Position numbers and translations under genes: made by a program
Shown: in pieces, positions 48,152-57,552 of the stretch
Position numbering within the stretch: the first letter of the stretch is position 1
How the letters are laid out: each line of letters opens with the position of its first letter
Source: Hyphomicrobiales bacterium
GTDB lineage: Bacteria > Pseudomonadota > Alphaproteobacteria > SPJN01
Assembly (NCBI GenBank): GCA_006844605.1
Contig: SPJN01000002.1
Coordinates: forward strand, 80,337-144,336
Reading direction: 5' to 3'
Length of the DNA stretch: 64,000 nt
The notes under the pieces: model-generated
What the model saw: the letters and a program-made list of their open reading frames with translations, nothing else
The model's database searches: none
What the model was told of the DNA's origin: nothing

Positions 48152-48967
48152 TCAGCCTTTGTCCCGTCCCAGCCACAATGGCAGGGTCACCATTTTCAGA
48201 TACAGCGTGTCGTCCAGTTCGGGAGCCTCGTCAAGCCCCAAGGTCATATTTTCATGATCTTGTAATGGTTGCGCCCGGTAGGTGCCCCATAGCCTGTCCC
48301 AGAAACTTAACCAAAACCCGTAATTTGAATCGGTTTCAATGACATTGGGTGAATGGTGTATCCGGTGCATGTCAGGGGTCACAATCACAGTGCGCAACAC
48401 GGCATCTACTGTGCGGGGCAGGCGCAGATTGGCGTGATTGAATATGGCCGATGCGTTCAGGATCACTTCGAACAGCATAACCGCAACTGCCGCCGGTCCG
48501 ATTAAAATGACAAGGCCAAGTTTGAGCAGCATGGAGAGCAAAATCTCGACCGGGTGAAAGCGGACCCCGCTGGTCGCATCCAAATCGCGGTCCACATGAT
48601 GCATGGCGTGCAGCCGCCACAATGGTGGTACTTTATGGAAAATCACATGCTGCGCCCAAATCGCGAAATCCAGCAGGATGATGGCCAGCGTTACCTCAAT
48701 CCAAACCGGCAGGGCGACAAGATTGAATAAACCCCATCCCCGGTCTGCGGCGATCATCGCCATGCCAACGGCAAGCACAGGCACCAATAGGCCAAGCAAC
48801 ACGCTGTTCAGGGCAGCAATGCCAAGATTGTTGATCCAACGATGCAGGCGGGGGGCCGTGCGGTTGCGGCGGGCAAACACCGCCTCCAACAACAGCATGA
48901 TGCCCATCACCCCGGCATAGCTGACAAGGCGGATCGTTTGTTCGTTTGATAAAAGCCAGTCTGCCAT
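48152..48967 (-). CDS. Sterol desaturase / fatty acid hydroxylase family membrane protein
   Basis: A 271-aa multi-pass diiron protein. The His clusters HVIFH, HAMHH and HRIHH lie between hydrophobic helices, as in FA_hydroxylase proteins that hydroxylate or desaturate lipids such as carotenoids, sterols or ceramides. ATG 48967 avoids overlap with the upstream gene. Substrate unknown. Confidence 0.88.
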   Translation of the reverse strand: MADWLLSNEQTIRLVSYAGVMGIMLLLEAVFARRNRTAPRLHRWINNLGIAALNSVLLGLLVPVLAVGMAMIAADRGWGLFNLVALPVWIEVTLAIILLDFAIWAQHVIFHKVPPLWRLHAMHHVDRDLDATSGVRFHPVEILLSMLLKLGLVILIGPAAVAVMLFEVILNASAIFNHANLRLPRTVDAVLRTVIVTPDMHRIHHSPNVIETDSNYGFWLSFWDRLWGTYRAQPLQDHENMTLGLDEAPELDDTLYLKMVTLPLWLGRDKG

Positions 48968-48974
48968 TGCAGGA

Positions 48975-49394
48975 CTACAAGGTTTGGTGCCGGGCGCGTA
49001 CACACCGTTCAATAGCAGCGGCGGTTAGCCGATCGAGCCCAAGGCCAAAGCGGATGATTTCAAGGGCGCGGACTTCTTCTTCCGCGACGGCGCCGTCTGC
49101 GGCGGCGATTTCACAGGCCAGCGCATAGCCTGTTTCGCATAAATGGTCGGGCAGGCCCGCGCGGGCCACGGCCACGGCATCATCCAGACTGTCTGTTTCA
49201 TCAATGATGGTCGCGGCATGATCTGTGGCATGAACCAAGCCATCCTCGTTAAACCCGCGAAAGATGGGCAGAGTGCGGACCACTTCGCCAATCGCAAACA
49301 ATTCCTGATCGGTCATGTCGCTGTCGGCGGCGGACAGCATCACCATTATGGCGATGAGGGAAGTTTGCGGATCAAGGGGGGAGCCAGTAGACAT
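48975..49394 (-). CDS. TerB-family protein
   Basis: A 139-aa helical acidic protein with the TerB pattern: MVMLSAADSDMTDQELFAI, then CEIAAADGAVAEEEVRAL, two acidic metal-binding loops in homologous halves. TerB-like proteins occur in tellurite resistance and other stress settings; no other ter genes are near, so the role is unknown. Confidence 0.8.
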   Translation of the reverse strand: MSTGSPLDPQTSLIAIMVMLSAADSDMTDQELFAIGEVVRTLPIFRGFNEDGLVHATDHAATIIDETDSLDDAVAVARAGLPDHLCETGYALACEIAAADGAVAEEEVRALEIIRFGLGLDRLTAAAIERCVRARHQTL

Positions 49395-49427
49395 AGCCGT
49401 TTCCTTCTGTGGTGGTCGTTATGCCTG

Positions 49428-52334
49428 TTAGTCTAGAGTAAGAAAGCTGCGAACACCACTGACAGCCTCTGCCAAACCGACCCGTTCGACGATCACATTT
49501 TCGGGAAATGCCGTTAAAAGACGTGATGGGGTGCTGCGGTCCAGCATGACAAAACAGCCATGATCGTCCTGCCGCCGGATCAAACGGCCAAAGGCCTGCT
49601 TCAGCTTCAGGCGGGTCAGCATCTCTTCATAGGAACGGCCACCGAAATGATTGCGCCGCCCTTTATGTAACAGGCTGGGCCGTGGCCAGGGGACACGATC
49701 AAACACAATCAGGCGCAGGGCATTGCCCGGCACATCAACTCCGTCACGCATGGCGTCGGTCCCCAACAGACAGGCATGTTCACGGGCGCGGAACATATCG
49801 ATCAGGGCACTGTTGTCGAGCGCATCGACATGTTGGGCCAATAGCTCCAACCCGGCATTGGTTAATGGGTCCTCGATGCGTTTATGGACCTCTCGCAATC
49901 TGGCGATGGCGGTAAACAGGCCCAACGCCCCGCCATTGGCTGCCAGAAACAGCTCGCGATAGGCCGCTGCCATTTGATCGGGGCTGTTCTTGTCCACATC
50001 TGTCACAATGTAAACGCGTGCCTGCTTGCCATAATCAAAGGGGGAGGGGACGGACAAATGCTCCGCTGGGTGTATCAAGTGGCGCGCACCGGTGCGTACC
50101 TCAGCGACCTGCCAGTCATCAGCCTCATCCTCAATCGTGTGGTCGGATAATGTGGCTGACGCGATCAACACGCCGTGGGCGGGCTTATACAATATTTCGG
50201 CAAGCGAACGGGTCGGGTCAATCGCATGACGATGTAACCCGATATCGAACACCCGCCGATCATTGCGTTCAACGCCGGCCCAATCGATGGTGCCCAATGA
50301 CGGATCGGGCAAGTCTTCTGCCTGCATTTTCTTGGTGTCGATCAAATGCATCAACATGGCGCGCCACGCGGGCAGGGTCATCTTGCAGCGTTGTTCGATG
50401 CCTTGTAGCGACCCTTCAAGGCCGTTGCGCAGCATGGTGTCGAGTGTATCAGCCTCCCCATCCAGTCGTGCGGCAAGGCCGTGGGCCACCTTGTTCATGG
50501 CGTTTTCAAGTTGATGCAGATGTATGGCCAACGCCTTGGCAGTTTCAATCAACTCCTCTGCGGGATCATTAATCGTCGCTTCAAGGTCATGGCCATGGCG
50601 AATGTCAGCGGTGCGGGCCTTTACATGGGCATATAGGCGGGCAAGGAAGACTTCACCGGGGCCGTTGGCGCGGTCCTCCCCAATGCGGGGCAACCAGCCT
50701 TCTGACGGCAGCCCATTGGCCAGCGACTGTGTTTCCATCAAGCCGTCGCGTGCCTCGCCAATTATGATGGCAAGCTGCTCATGGGCGGCCTTTGCCTGGT
50801 CATCGGCATCTTCGGGCAAGTCGCTTGTGACCAACAATTCAAGCACACGTTCGGACAACCCGCGCCCGCGCCGCTTGCTGCTTTTTTCGCGGCCCCTGAC
50901 CCAGCGCCGCATCATCGACATTTCAATGCCGGTCAAATGGGCGGAAAAGGCACTGTCCGCTGCATCAAACAGGTGATGCCCCTCATCCAGAACAAACCGT
51001 GTCGGCGGGGCCATATTACCGTGTGACACGCCGAAGTGCCCCTGTGCGGCGCGCAACATGACCAACGCATGATTGGCGACAACCAGCCGGGCATATTTGG
51101 ATTTGCGATTGGCGATTTCGATAAAGCAACGGCGATGGTGGGGGCAGGCTGAATGGATGCACTCCCCCCGCCGGTCGGTCAGATTGCTTGTGCTGCCGGG
51201 CGGAAACAAATGCGGCACATGGGGCGGAAAATCGCTGCCAACCATCGCGCCGTCACGGCTTTCCGATGCCCAGCGCGCGACCAGCCCCAACCCGATCAGA
51301 CTGGTAAAGCCAGCGCCCAAGCCCCCTTGCATGGCACCGCCAACCGCGTCCTGATAATTCAGCAGACACATATAGTTTTCGCGCCCCTTGCGGATGACGG
51401 TTTTTTCGGTGCGCATCTTGTCGTCGGGGTAAAGCTTGATCAGTTCCTCATCCAATTGCCGTTGCAGGTTTTTGGTATAGGTGGACAGCCAGACCGTGCC
51501 GTCATTCATCTCGGCCCAAAGGCTCGCCGGGGCGACATAGCCCAGCGTTTTGCCCGTGCCTGTGCCAGCCTCCGCCAATACCATATTGGGCATGTCTTCG
51601 ATTTGACGGGGGGTGAAGGCATAGGCACCGCGAGATGTAAACTCAATCTGTTCGCCGCGTTCTTCGGCGTTTGGCCCCAACAGGCCGCGCAATTGTTCAA
51701 CCGCCGCTTCGCGGGTCACGGCATTGTCGGCAGGGGGCAGGGGGGGCGCGCGGTCCTCCCACTCTGGCACTTGGTTCCAAATGTCATAACCCTGATGAAG
51801 ACCGCCACGGCGTTTGGGCAGACCGAGCGCGGCCATAACAGATTGGCCCCAATGCCAGCCCCCATCCATCATGGTTTTGGCGACCCGGCTGGCCTGTTCT
51901 TGCTTGTCCCCGGTCCAACTGGACAGGGTGGCCAGCAGGTCAGTGGCGGCATCCACCAGCAATAGCGGCGCAGATTCCGGGTCAAGATCGACTTTCAGGC
52001 CCAAGGCTGCGGCCACCCCATCTGGGGTGGGTAGGCAAAACCGGGTGGGGTAAGTAAACGAGAACAACTCAATTATGTCGTAAAGCGGCGCGCGGTCAGG
52101 CTCCCGCGGGTCAAGATGCAGCCGCCGCATGGTTTGCAGTGTATGGCAGATCAACAGGCCCCGCGCGCCCTCATCCCGTACATAATTGGGCAGGTCTTCG
52201 CGGGGAATGAACTCCAAACTGCCCGTATCATCCAATATATGCGCGCCACGTGGCCCCGCGACCAGCGCAGGAACGGGCGGCAAAAGCACCTGACCGCCCT
52301 TTGTCGGCGGGTCTATCGAATCGGATTGGCTCAT
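49428..52334 (-). CDS. DinG/XPD-like Fe-S DNA helicase
   Basis: A 968-aa superfamily 2 helicase. Walker A AEAGTGTGKTLGY, the four Cys of the XPD-type [4Fe-4S] domain (NYMCLLNY and GECIHSACPHHRRC), DEAH-type LDEGHHLFD, and a C-terminal helicase half with GTDAMRDGVDVPG and AFGRLIRRQDD. About 250 residues precede Walker A. DinG unwinds DNA, including R-loops. It has a weak ribosome site (TAGGG) and is the first of five close minus-strand genes. No SOS box was seen at its start. Confidence 0.92.
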   Translation of the reverse strand: MSQSDSIDPPTKGGQVLLPPVPALVAGPRGAHILDDTGSLEFIPREDLPNYVRDEGARGLLICHTLQTMRRLHLDPREPDRAPLYDIIELFSFTYPTRFCLPTPDGVAAALGLKVDLDPESAPLLLVDAATDLLATLSSWTGDKQEQASRVAKTMMDGGWHWGQSVMAALGLPKRRGGLHQGYDIWNQVPEWEDRAPPLPPADNAVTREAAVEQLRGLLGPNAEERGEQIEFTSRGAYAFTPRQIEDMPNMVLAEAGTGTGKTLGYVAPASLWAEMNDGTVWLSTYTKNLQRQLDEELIKLYPDDKMRTEKTVIRKGRENYMCLLNYQDAVGGAMQGGLGAGFTSLIGLGLVARWASESRDGAMVGSDFPPHVPHLFPPGSTSNLTDRRGECIHSACPHHRRCFIEIANRKSKYARLVVANHALVMLRAAQGHFGVSHGNMAPPTRFVLDEGHHLFDAADSAFSAHLTGIEMSMMRRWVRGREKSSKRRGRGLSERVLELLVTSDLPEDADDQAKAAHEQLAIIIGEARDGLMETQSLANGLPSEGWLPRIGEDRANGPGEVFLARLYAHVKARTADIRHGHDLEATINDPAEELIETAKALAIHLHQLENAMNKVAHGLAARLDGEADTLDTMLRNGLEGSLQGIEQRCKMTLPAWRAMLMHLIDTKKMQAEDLPDPSLGTIDWAGVERNDRRVFDIGLHRHAIDPTRSLAEILYKPAHGVLIASATLSDHTIEDEADDWQVAEVRTGARHLIHPAEHLSVPSPFDYGKQARVYIVTDVDKNSPDQMAAAYRELFLAANGGALGLFTAIARLREVHKRIEDPLTNAGLELLAQHVDALDNSALIDMFRAREHACLLGTDAMRDGVDVPGNALRLIVFDRVPWPRPSLLHKGRRNHFGGRSYEEMLTRLKLKQAFGRLIRRQDDHGCFVMLDRSTPSRLLTAFPENVIVERVGLAEAVSGVRSFLTLD

Positions 52335-52369
52335 GCCCTACTATAGCCCCGCATGCGGCGTCTGACACC

Positions 52370-52399
52370 GTTGACGGGGCGTCAGGGCGCGCATAATGT
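52370..52399 (+). promoter_or_regulatory. Shared 15-base motif and candidate lysK promoter
   Basis: GTTGACGGGGCGTCA (52370-52384) is identical to 15 of 17 bases of the palindrome at 58081. It includes TTGACG as a -35, followed after 17 bases by TAATGT (52394-52399) as a weak -10. It lies between the divergent DinG and lysK genes. Confidence 0.45.
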
Positions 52400-52429
52400 C
52401 CCCCGACCTTTTTTATGGATTATGGATCA

Positions 52430-54016
52430 ATGACAGACCTTCGTGACATCGCAATGGACTCCAACGCCTGGCCCTTTGTTGAGGCACGGAAGATCCTGAA
52501 ACGGATCGAACAGTCCGGCGTGCCCGAAAAGGGGTATATCCTGTTTGAAACAGGCTATGGCCCCTCTGGCCTGCCGCATATCGGTACGTTCTGCGAAGTG
52601 GCCCGCACGACGATGGTCCGTCATGCCCTTTCCACACTGTCAGATGTGCCCACCAAGCTGATTGCCTTTTCCGATGATATGGACGGTTTGCGCAAGGTGC
52701 CCGATAATATCCCCGAACAGGAGATGATGGCCGGTCATTTGAACAAGGCGCTGACATCCGTGCCCGACCCGTTCGGTACGCATCCCAGCTTTGGCGAGCA
52801 TAACAATGCCCGCCTATGTGCCTTTTTGGATCAATATGGCTTTGATTATGAGTTCAAAAGCTCCACAGCGACCTATCAGGCCGGGGAGTTTGACGAGACG
52901 TTGCTGCGTGTTCTGGACCGCTATGATGCGATCATGAATGTGGTCTTGCCGACATTGGGTGAAGAACGCCGTAAAACCTATTCTCCGTTCTTTCCGGTTG
53001 ATCCTGAAACACGCGAAGTGTTGCAGGTGCCGACAGTTGAACGGAATGTCGCCGCGGGCACAATTGTGTATGAGATGCCAGATGGCACCAAGCGCGAAAC
53101 CAGCGTGACAGGCGGGGCCTGCAAGCTGCAATGGAAGTGCGATTGGGGCATGCGGTGGGCGGCGCTGGATGTTGATTATGAAATGTCGGGCAAGGACCTG
53201 ACGGATTCGGTCAAGCTTGGCAGTCGCATCACGCAAATTCTGGGGCAAAAGCCGCCAGAAGGGCTGATCTATGAAATGTTTCTTGACCAAAAGGGCGAGA
53301 AAATTTCAAAGTCCAAGGGCAATGGCATCTCCATCGACGAATGGCTGCGCTATGCTACCGAAGAAAGTCTGGCACTGTACGTTCATCAAAGCCCGCGCAA
53401 GGCAAAGCGGCTGTACTTTGATGTGATCCCCAAGGCGGTCGATGAATATATCACCTTTAGCGAGAAATTCGCTGGTGAAGCGCCGGAAAAGCAGTTGCAG
53501 AACCCGGTGTGGCACATTCATGGCGGCAACCCGCCCAATGTTGATGTGCCCGTCAGCTTTGGCCTGTTGCTGAATTTGGTGTCGGCGGCAAATACGGAAG
53601 ATGAAGACACGTTGTGGGGCTTTATCAACCGGTATGCCGATGGCGTGTCACCACAAACCCATCCCATGTTGGCGGCGATGGTGACGAACGCGATTGCCTA
53701 TTTCGACGACTTTGTGAAGCCCACAAAATCGTTCCGGGCACCCAGCGCGGATGAGGCAAAGGCCATGACCGATCTGCGTGATCGTCTGTTGGCGTTGGAC
53801 CCTGACTTGCATGATGGCAAGGCGTTGCAGGATATGGTCTTTGCTGTTGGCAAGGAGCATGGCTTTGAAAATTTGCGTGATTGGTTCAAGGCACTTTACG
53901 AAACCTTGCTGGGGCAATCACAAGGTCCACGCATGGGTGGTTTCATCGCCATTTATGGGGTTGAGAATACTGCCGGGTTGATTGACAAGGCACTGGCCGG
54001 TGAGCTGGCGGCCTGA
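52430..54016 (+). CDS. lysK: Lysyl-tRNA synthetase, class I
   Basis: Charges tRNA-Lys; the class I form is archaeal-like and common in Alphaproteobacteria. The 528-aa protein has the HIGH-type signature GPSGLPHIGTF and KISKSKGNG as KMSKS loop. ATG 52430 starts with MTDLRDIA; one five codons earlier is possible. The next gene starts within its stop (TGATG), so translation is coupled. Confidence 0.95.
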   Translation: MTDLRDIAMDSNAWPFVEARKILKRIEQSGVPEKGYILFETGYGPSGLPHIGTFCEVARTTMVRHALSTLSDVPTKLIAFSDDMDGLRKVPDNIPEQEMMAGHLNKALTSVPDPFGTHPSFGEHNNARLCAFLDQYGFDYEFKSSTATYQAGEFDETLLRVLDRYDAIMNVVLPTLGEERRKTYSPFFPVDPETREVLQVPTVERNVAAGTIVYEMPDGTKRETSVTGGACKLQWKCDWGMRWAALDVDYEMSGKDLTDSVKLGSRITQILGQKPPEGLIYEMFLDQKGEKISKSKGNGISIDEWLRYATEESLALYVHQSPRKAKRLYFDVIPKAVDEYITFSEKFAGEAPEKQLQNPVWHIHGGNPPNVDVPVSFGLLLNLVSAANTEDEDTLWGFINRYADGVSPQTHPMLAAMVTNAIAYFDDFVKPTKSFRAPSADEAKAMTDLRDRLLALDPDLHDGKALQDMVFAVGKEHGFENLRDWFKALYETLLGQSQGPRMGGFIAIYGVENTAGLIDKALAGELAA

Positions 54017-54336
54017 TGGCATTGATCTATAAAATCGTGCCGTGCGCGCTGTGGGAAGACGCCTTGCGTGAAGGTGTGTTTGCAGGTGCGCCGGTTGATT
54101 TGGCTGATGGCTTCATCCATTTTTCCAGCGCCGACCAAGTGCAGGAAACCTGTGACAAACATTTCGCCGGGCAGCGCAACCTGTTGCTGGTGGCAATCGA
54201 AGAAGAAAAACTTGGCGATGCGCTGAAGTGGGAAGTTAGCCGGGGTGGGGCGTTGTTCCCGCATTATTACGGCACGTTCAGTCCCGCGCTTGCCACAACC
54301 GTCACGCTGATCAAAGATATGGCCCATGTCATCTAG
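54016..54336 (+). CDS. DUF952 protein
   Basis: A 106-aa cytoplasmic protein with the DUF952 pattern: IYKIVP...W..AL..GVF.G...DL.DGFIHFS...Q, and FPHYYG. Family function is unknown. It overlaps lysK by one base and pyrD by 11 bases. Confidence 0.88.
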   Translation: MALIYKIVPCALWEDALREGVFAGAPVDLADGFIHFSSADQVQETCDKHFAGQRNLLLVAIEEEKLGDALKWEVSRGGALFPHYYGTFSPALATTVTLIKDMAHVI

Positions 54337-55387
54337 TTTCGTTTCAAATTTTGGTACAGCACTGGTGCGCAAGCTATCGCCGGAGGCGGCGCATAAGGCA
54401 ACCTTGCGCGCGCTGTCGCTTGGGATGGCTGGGCGCAGCAAGACGCCGTCTGATCCGGTTTTGAAAACCACATTGTTCGGTATGCCATTCATGAACCCCG
54501 TCGGGCTTGCCGCCGGGTTTGACAAGGATGCGCTGGTCCCGGATGCCATGTTGCGGCTGGGCCTTGGCTTTGTTGAGGTGGGCACGTTGACCCCGCTGGC
54601 GCAGCCGGGCAATCCCAAGCCGCGTATTTTCCGCCTGCCTGAAGATGGCGCGGTGATCAATCGGTTGGGCTTTAACAATGGCGGCCACGGCCCTGCGTTG
54701 ACGCGGTTGGAAAAGCGCGCGCGCGCCGGACGGTTGGGCATTGTTGGTGTCAATATCGGGGCCAATAAAGATTCTGACGACCGCATCAATGATTATGTGT
54801 TGGGGGTGGAACGGTTCAAGCATCTGGCTGACTTTTTCACCGTCAATATTTCAAGCCCCAATACGCCGGGCCTGCGGGGTTTGCAGGATAAGGATCAGTT
54901 GGCCGCCCTGTTGGCGCTGACGGCTGATGCGCGCGGCGATGATGGCCCACCGCTTTTGTTGAAAGTTGCCCCTGACCTTGATGAGCAGGGGGTCAGCGAC
55001 ATTGCTGATTTGTTGAAGCGCAGTGCCTTTGATGGGTTGATCGTGTCGAACACCACCATCGACCGTCCCGCCAGTTTGCAAAGCGTCGCCAAGGGTGAGG
55101 CAGGTGGCCTGTCCGGCAGGCCCTTGTTTGAACCATCAACCCAAATGTTACGCAATTTTTATCAGGCGCTTGATGGGGCCATGCCATTGATTGGCGTTGG
55201 CGGCATCGCGTCGGGCGCAGATGCCTATACCAAGATCAAGGCAGGCGCATCGTTGGTTGAGCTTTATTCCGCATTGACCTATGGCGGCCCGCCCCTGATT
55301 GACGACATCGTTGCCGATCTTGCTGCACTGGTGAAAGCCGATGGCTTCACCAATGTGTCAGACGCGGTTGGCGCAGACTATAAATAA
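54326..55387 (+). CDS. pyrD: Dihydroorotate dehydrogenase, quinone-dependent
   Basis: Membrane-associated class 2 enzyme of pyrimidine synthesis, 353 aa. Signatures are GFDKDALV, NRLGFNNGG, NISSPNTPGLR and the FMN phosphate-binding GVGGIASGADAY. The N-terminal helix for quinone access is present. Overlaps the DUF952 gene. Confidence 0.96.
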   Translation: MSSSFVSNFGTALVRKLSPEAAHKATLRALSLGMAGRSKTPSDPVLKTTLFGMPFMNPVGLAAGFDKDALVPDAMLRLGLGFVEVGTLTPLAQPGNPKPRIFRLPEDGAVINRLGFNNGGHGPALTRLEKRARAGRLGIVGVNIGANKDSDDRINDYVLGVERFKHLADFFTVNISSPNTPGLRGLQDKDQLAALLALTADARGDDGPPLLLKVAPDLDEQGVSDIADLLKRSAFDGLIVSNTTIDRPASLQSVAKGEAGGLSGRPLFEPSTQMLRNFYQALDGAMPLIGVGGIASGADAYTKIKAGASLVELYSALTYGGPPLIDDIVADLAALVKADGFTNVSDAVGADYK

Positions 55388-55413
55388 AAGAAGACGACAA
55401 ATAGGAGATGAGT

Positions 55414-55761
55414 ATGAGCGACGTCACCATTTTGCATAACCCGCGCTGTTCAAAGTCCCGCCAGACACTGGCCCTGCTGGAAGAACAAGGTATCGCCCCC
55501 AAAGTGCGTCTGTATCTTGAGGACGCCTTGTCCGTTGACGAGTTGAAGGCGCTGCAAGGTCAGCTTGGCTTTGATGATGTGCGCAAGATGATGCGCACCA
55601 AGGAAGATGCCTATAAGGACCTTGGCTTGGCAGATGCCAGCGAAGCGCAGCTTCTTGTTGCCATTGCCGACAACCCCAAATTATTGGAACGCCCTGCCGT
55701 GATTAAGAATGGGCAGGCGCGTCTTGGCCGCCCGCCGGAGCAGGTGTTAGAGATTTTGTAA
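55414..55761 (+). CDS. arsC: ArsC-family arsenate reductase (glutaredoxin type)
   Basis: A 115-aa reductase-like protein: HNPRCSKSRQTL with catalytic Cys12, the LY-LEDA strand, and ERPAV...RLGRPPEQVL with the Arg residues of the family. ATG 55414 is used; the one at 55408 abuts GGAG. No ars operon is near, so a general thiol role cannot be excluded. Its last 59 bases overlap the convergent MATE gene. Confidence 0.85.
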   Translation: MSDVTILHNPRCSKSRQTLALLEEQGIAPKVRLYLEDALSVDELKALQGQLGFDDVRKMMRTKEDAYKDLGLADASEAQLLVAIADNPKLLERPAVIKNGQARLGRPPEQVLEIL

Positions 55762-57085
55762 TCGTCCGGTTAAGCCAAAGGGCAAGTGACAATGCCCGCA
55801 ATCCGAAAAAGATTGTAAAGGCCGCCCACAGGCCCTGATTGCCAAAGATTGGTGTCAGCACTGCCCATAGACCGATATAGGCTGCAAAGCAGATGATCAT
55901 GGCGTTACGCATGATGCGCGTCCCGCCCAGCCCGATATAGATCCCATCAAGCTGGAAGCACCACAGCGACACCAGCGGCAGAATAATCGCCCAATGCCAC
56001 AGGGCAGCGGTGGCGGTCTGTACGTCCTCAACATTGGTCATGATGGTCAAGAACAGGTCACGGCCCAAGACCCACAATAGCGCGATTGTAACGCCCGCAC
56101 CGATAGCCCATATGAATGTGCGGCGAATGACCAAGCGCAGCTTTTTGTCATCGCGCTTGCCGATGGCCTGACCGATCAGGCTTTCAGCTGCGATGGCAAA
56201 CCCGTCCAGCCCGTGGGCCGTAATGGTCAGCACGTGTAGCATTAATGCATTGGCAGCCAGAACGATGTCGCCCGCCTTGGCCCCCTGAATGGTAATCCAG
56301 ACAAAGGCGGTGGTCAGGAATAGCGCGCGGACAAACAGGTCGGTATTGACGATGCCGACCTCGCGCCATTTTTTGCTGTCCCAAAACCCGGTGATATGTT
56401 CATGGCGCGGTAGTTGCGGTATGCGGCCTTTGACCAGTAGCAGCCCAAGACCCAGCGTGATCCATTCCGCGACAGAGCTTGCCGCCCCAACGCCGCCGAC
56501 ACCCCAATCAAGGCCCATGACAAACCACAGGTCCAGCAGCATGTTCAGCCCATTCAGAAATAATTGCAGGCCCAGCACGGCGCGGGTGCGCCCCTGTCCC
56601 ATGAACCATCCCAGAATGGCAAAATTGGCAAGTTGCGCGGGCGTGCCCCAGAACCGGGCGGTGATGTAATCCTGTGCCAGGTTTTTGACCGGTGCGCTGG
56701 CATCAACGGCCTTATCGGCAAGCAGCCAGATTAAATCCTGTGCCAAAAACAACACAACGCCGATTGCGCCGCCCAACAACATGGCGCGTCCCAGTTGCGC
56801 AATAACCTCGCCCCCATCATCGCTGCCAAGGGCACGGGCACTTAACCCCGCTGTGCCGGATCGTAAAAACCCCAGCGCCCATACAACATAGGTGAACACA
56901 AGGGCACCAATGGCAACCGCGCCAATGGGTTCAGCAGTACCCAGATGACCGACGACCGCCGTGTCCACAGCCCCCAATAGGGGCACCATGGCATTAGACA
57001 GCAGGATCGGCCCGGCAATCCCGGCGATGTTGCGGTGACTGACGTCCAGGGTGTGCGTCTGCTGCTTATACTTGGCCTGCGCCAT
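55703..57085 (-). CDS. MATE-family efflux transporter (DinF-like)
   Basis: A 460-aa multidrug/organic cation antiporter with about 12 membrane helices in two halves. PILLSNAMVPLLGAVDTAVVG at the N terminus is typical of the DinF branch. It is two bases after the thioesterase stop, so it belongs to a three-gene unit controlled from the palindrome region at 58081. The 3' end overlaps arsC by 59 bases. Confidence 0.92.
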   Translation of the reverse strand: MAQAKYKQQTHTLDVSHRNIAGIAGPILLSNAMVPLLGAVDTAVVGHLGTAEPIGAVAIGALVFTYVVWALGFLRSGTAGLSARALGSDDGGEVIAQLGRAMLLGGAIGVVLFLAQDLIWLLADKAVDASAPVKNLAQDYITARFWGTPAQLANFAILGWFMGQGRTRAVLGLQLFLNGLNMLLDLWFVMGLDWGVGGVGAASSVAEWITLGLGLLLVKGRIPQLPRHEHITGFWDSKKWREVGIVNTDLFVRALFLTTAFVWITIQGAKAGDIVLAANALMLHVLTITAHGLDGFAIAAESLIGQAIGKRDDKKLRLVIRRTFIWAIGAGVTIALLWVLGRDLFLTIMTNVEDVQTATAALWHWAIILPLVSLWCFQLDGIYIGLGGTRIMRNAMIICFAAYIGLWAVLTPIFGNQGLWAAFTIFFGLRALSLALWLNRTITKSLTPAPAGGQDAPAHS

Positions 57086-57087
57086 GC

Positions 57088-57552
57088 CTAGCCTTTGTCC
57101 TGCGTGGTCAGGAAATTGCCAATGGCGACTGCGGTCAGTTTTTCAGGGTCCGATTGCCAGCATTCAACACGCACATTTGACAGCCGACGACCCAGCTTTG
57201 ACACGATGGCGCGGCCATATAACGGCGCCGCTCGGCCTGAACGCATATAGTCCACAGTCATGTTGACAGTGCGCGGCATAAATTGCGCCTGACCGATCCA
57301 GATCAATTGTACAATGGCGGTGACTTCCAAAAAGCTGCCAATGACGCCGCCGTGAATGGCTGGCAGTTGTGCATTGCCCACCAGCTCATCCTTGAAGGGC
57401 AGGGTGGTCAACACCGTGCCGTCCTGTTGCGGGCTGGTCTGGATGCCCAAAAATTTCAGATAGGGCAGGCTTTCAATCAACGCCTTGCCGCTGCCATCTT
57501 CGGGCGCACCGCGTTCAAAATAGTTAATCAGGTCTTGATGAAGGCTGCTCAT
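57088..57552 (-). CDS. PaaI-type hotdog thioesterase (second copy)
   Basis: A 154-aa acyl-CoA thioesterase with the hotdog motif LPAIHGGVIGSFLE and VDYMRSGRA. Similar to its upstream neighbour, from which it probably arose by duplication and with which it overlaps by four bases (ATGA). Substrate unknown. Confidence 0.88.
   Translation of the reverse strand: MSSLHQDLINYFERGAPEDGSGKALIESLPYLKFLGIQTSPQQDGTVLTTLPFKDELVGNAQLPAIHGGVIGSFLEVTAIVQLIWIGQAQFMPRTVNMTVDYMRSGRAAPLYGRAIVSKLGRRLSNVRVECWQSDPEKLTAVAIGNFLTTQDKG

Noticed and set aside
48975-49394. Tellurite-resistance operon
   Set aside because: Only one TerB-like gene without other ter genes.
51153-51965. 270-codon + strand frame opposite the DinG-like helicase
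   Set aside because: Antisense shadow without ribosome site or recognisable domain.
55414-55761. An arsenic-resistance locus
   Set aside because: Only arsC-like and a TIGR04283 glycosyltransferase 10 kb away; no arsR, arsB/acr3 or arsM seen.
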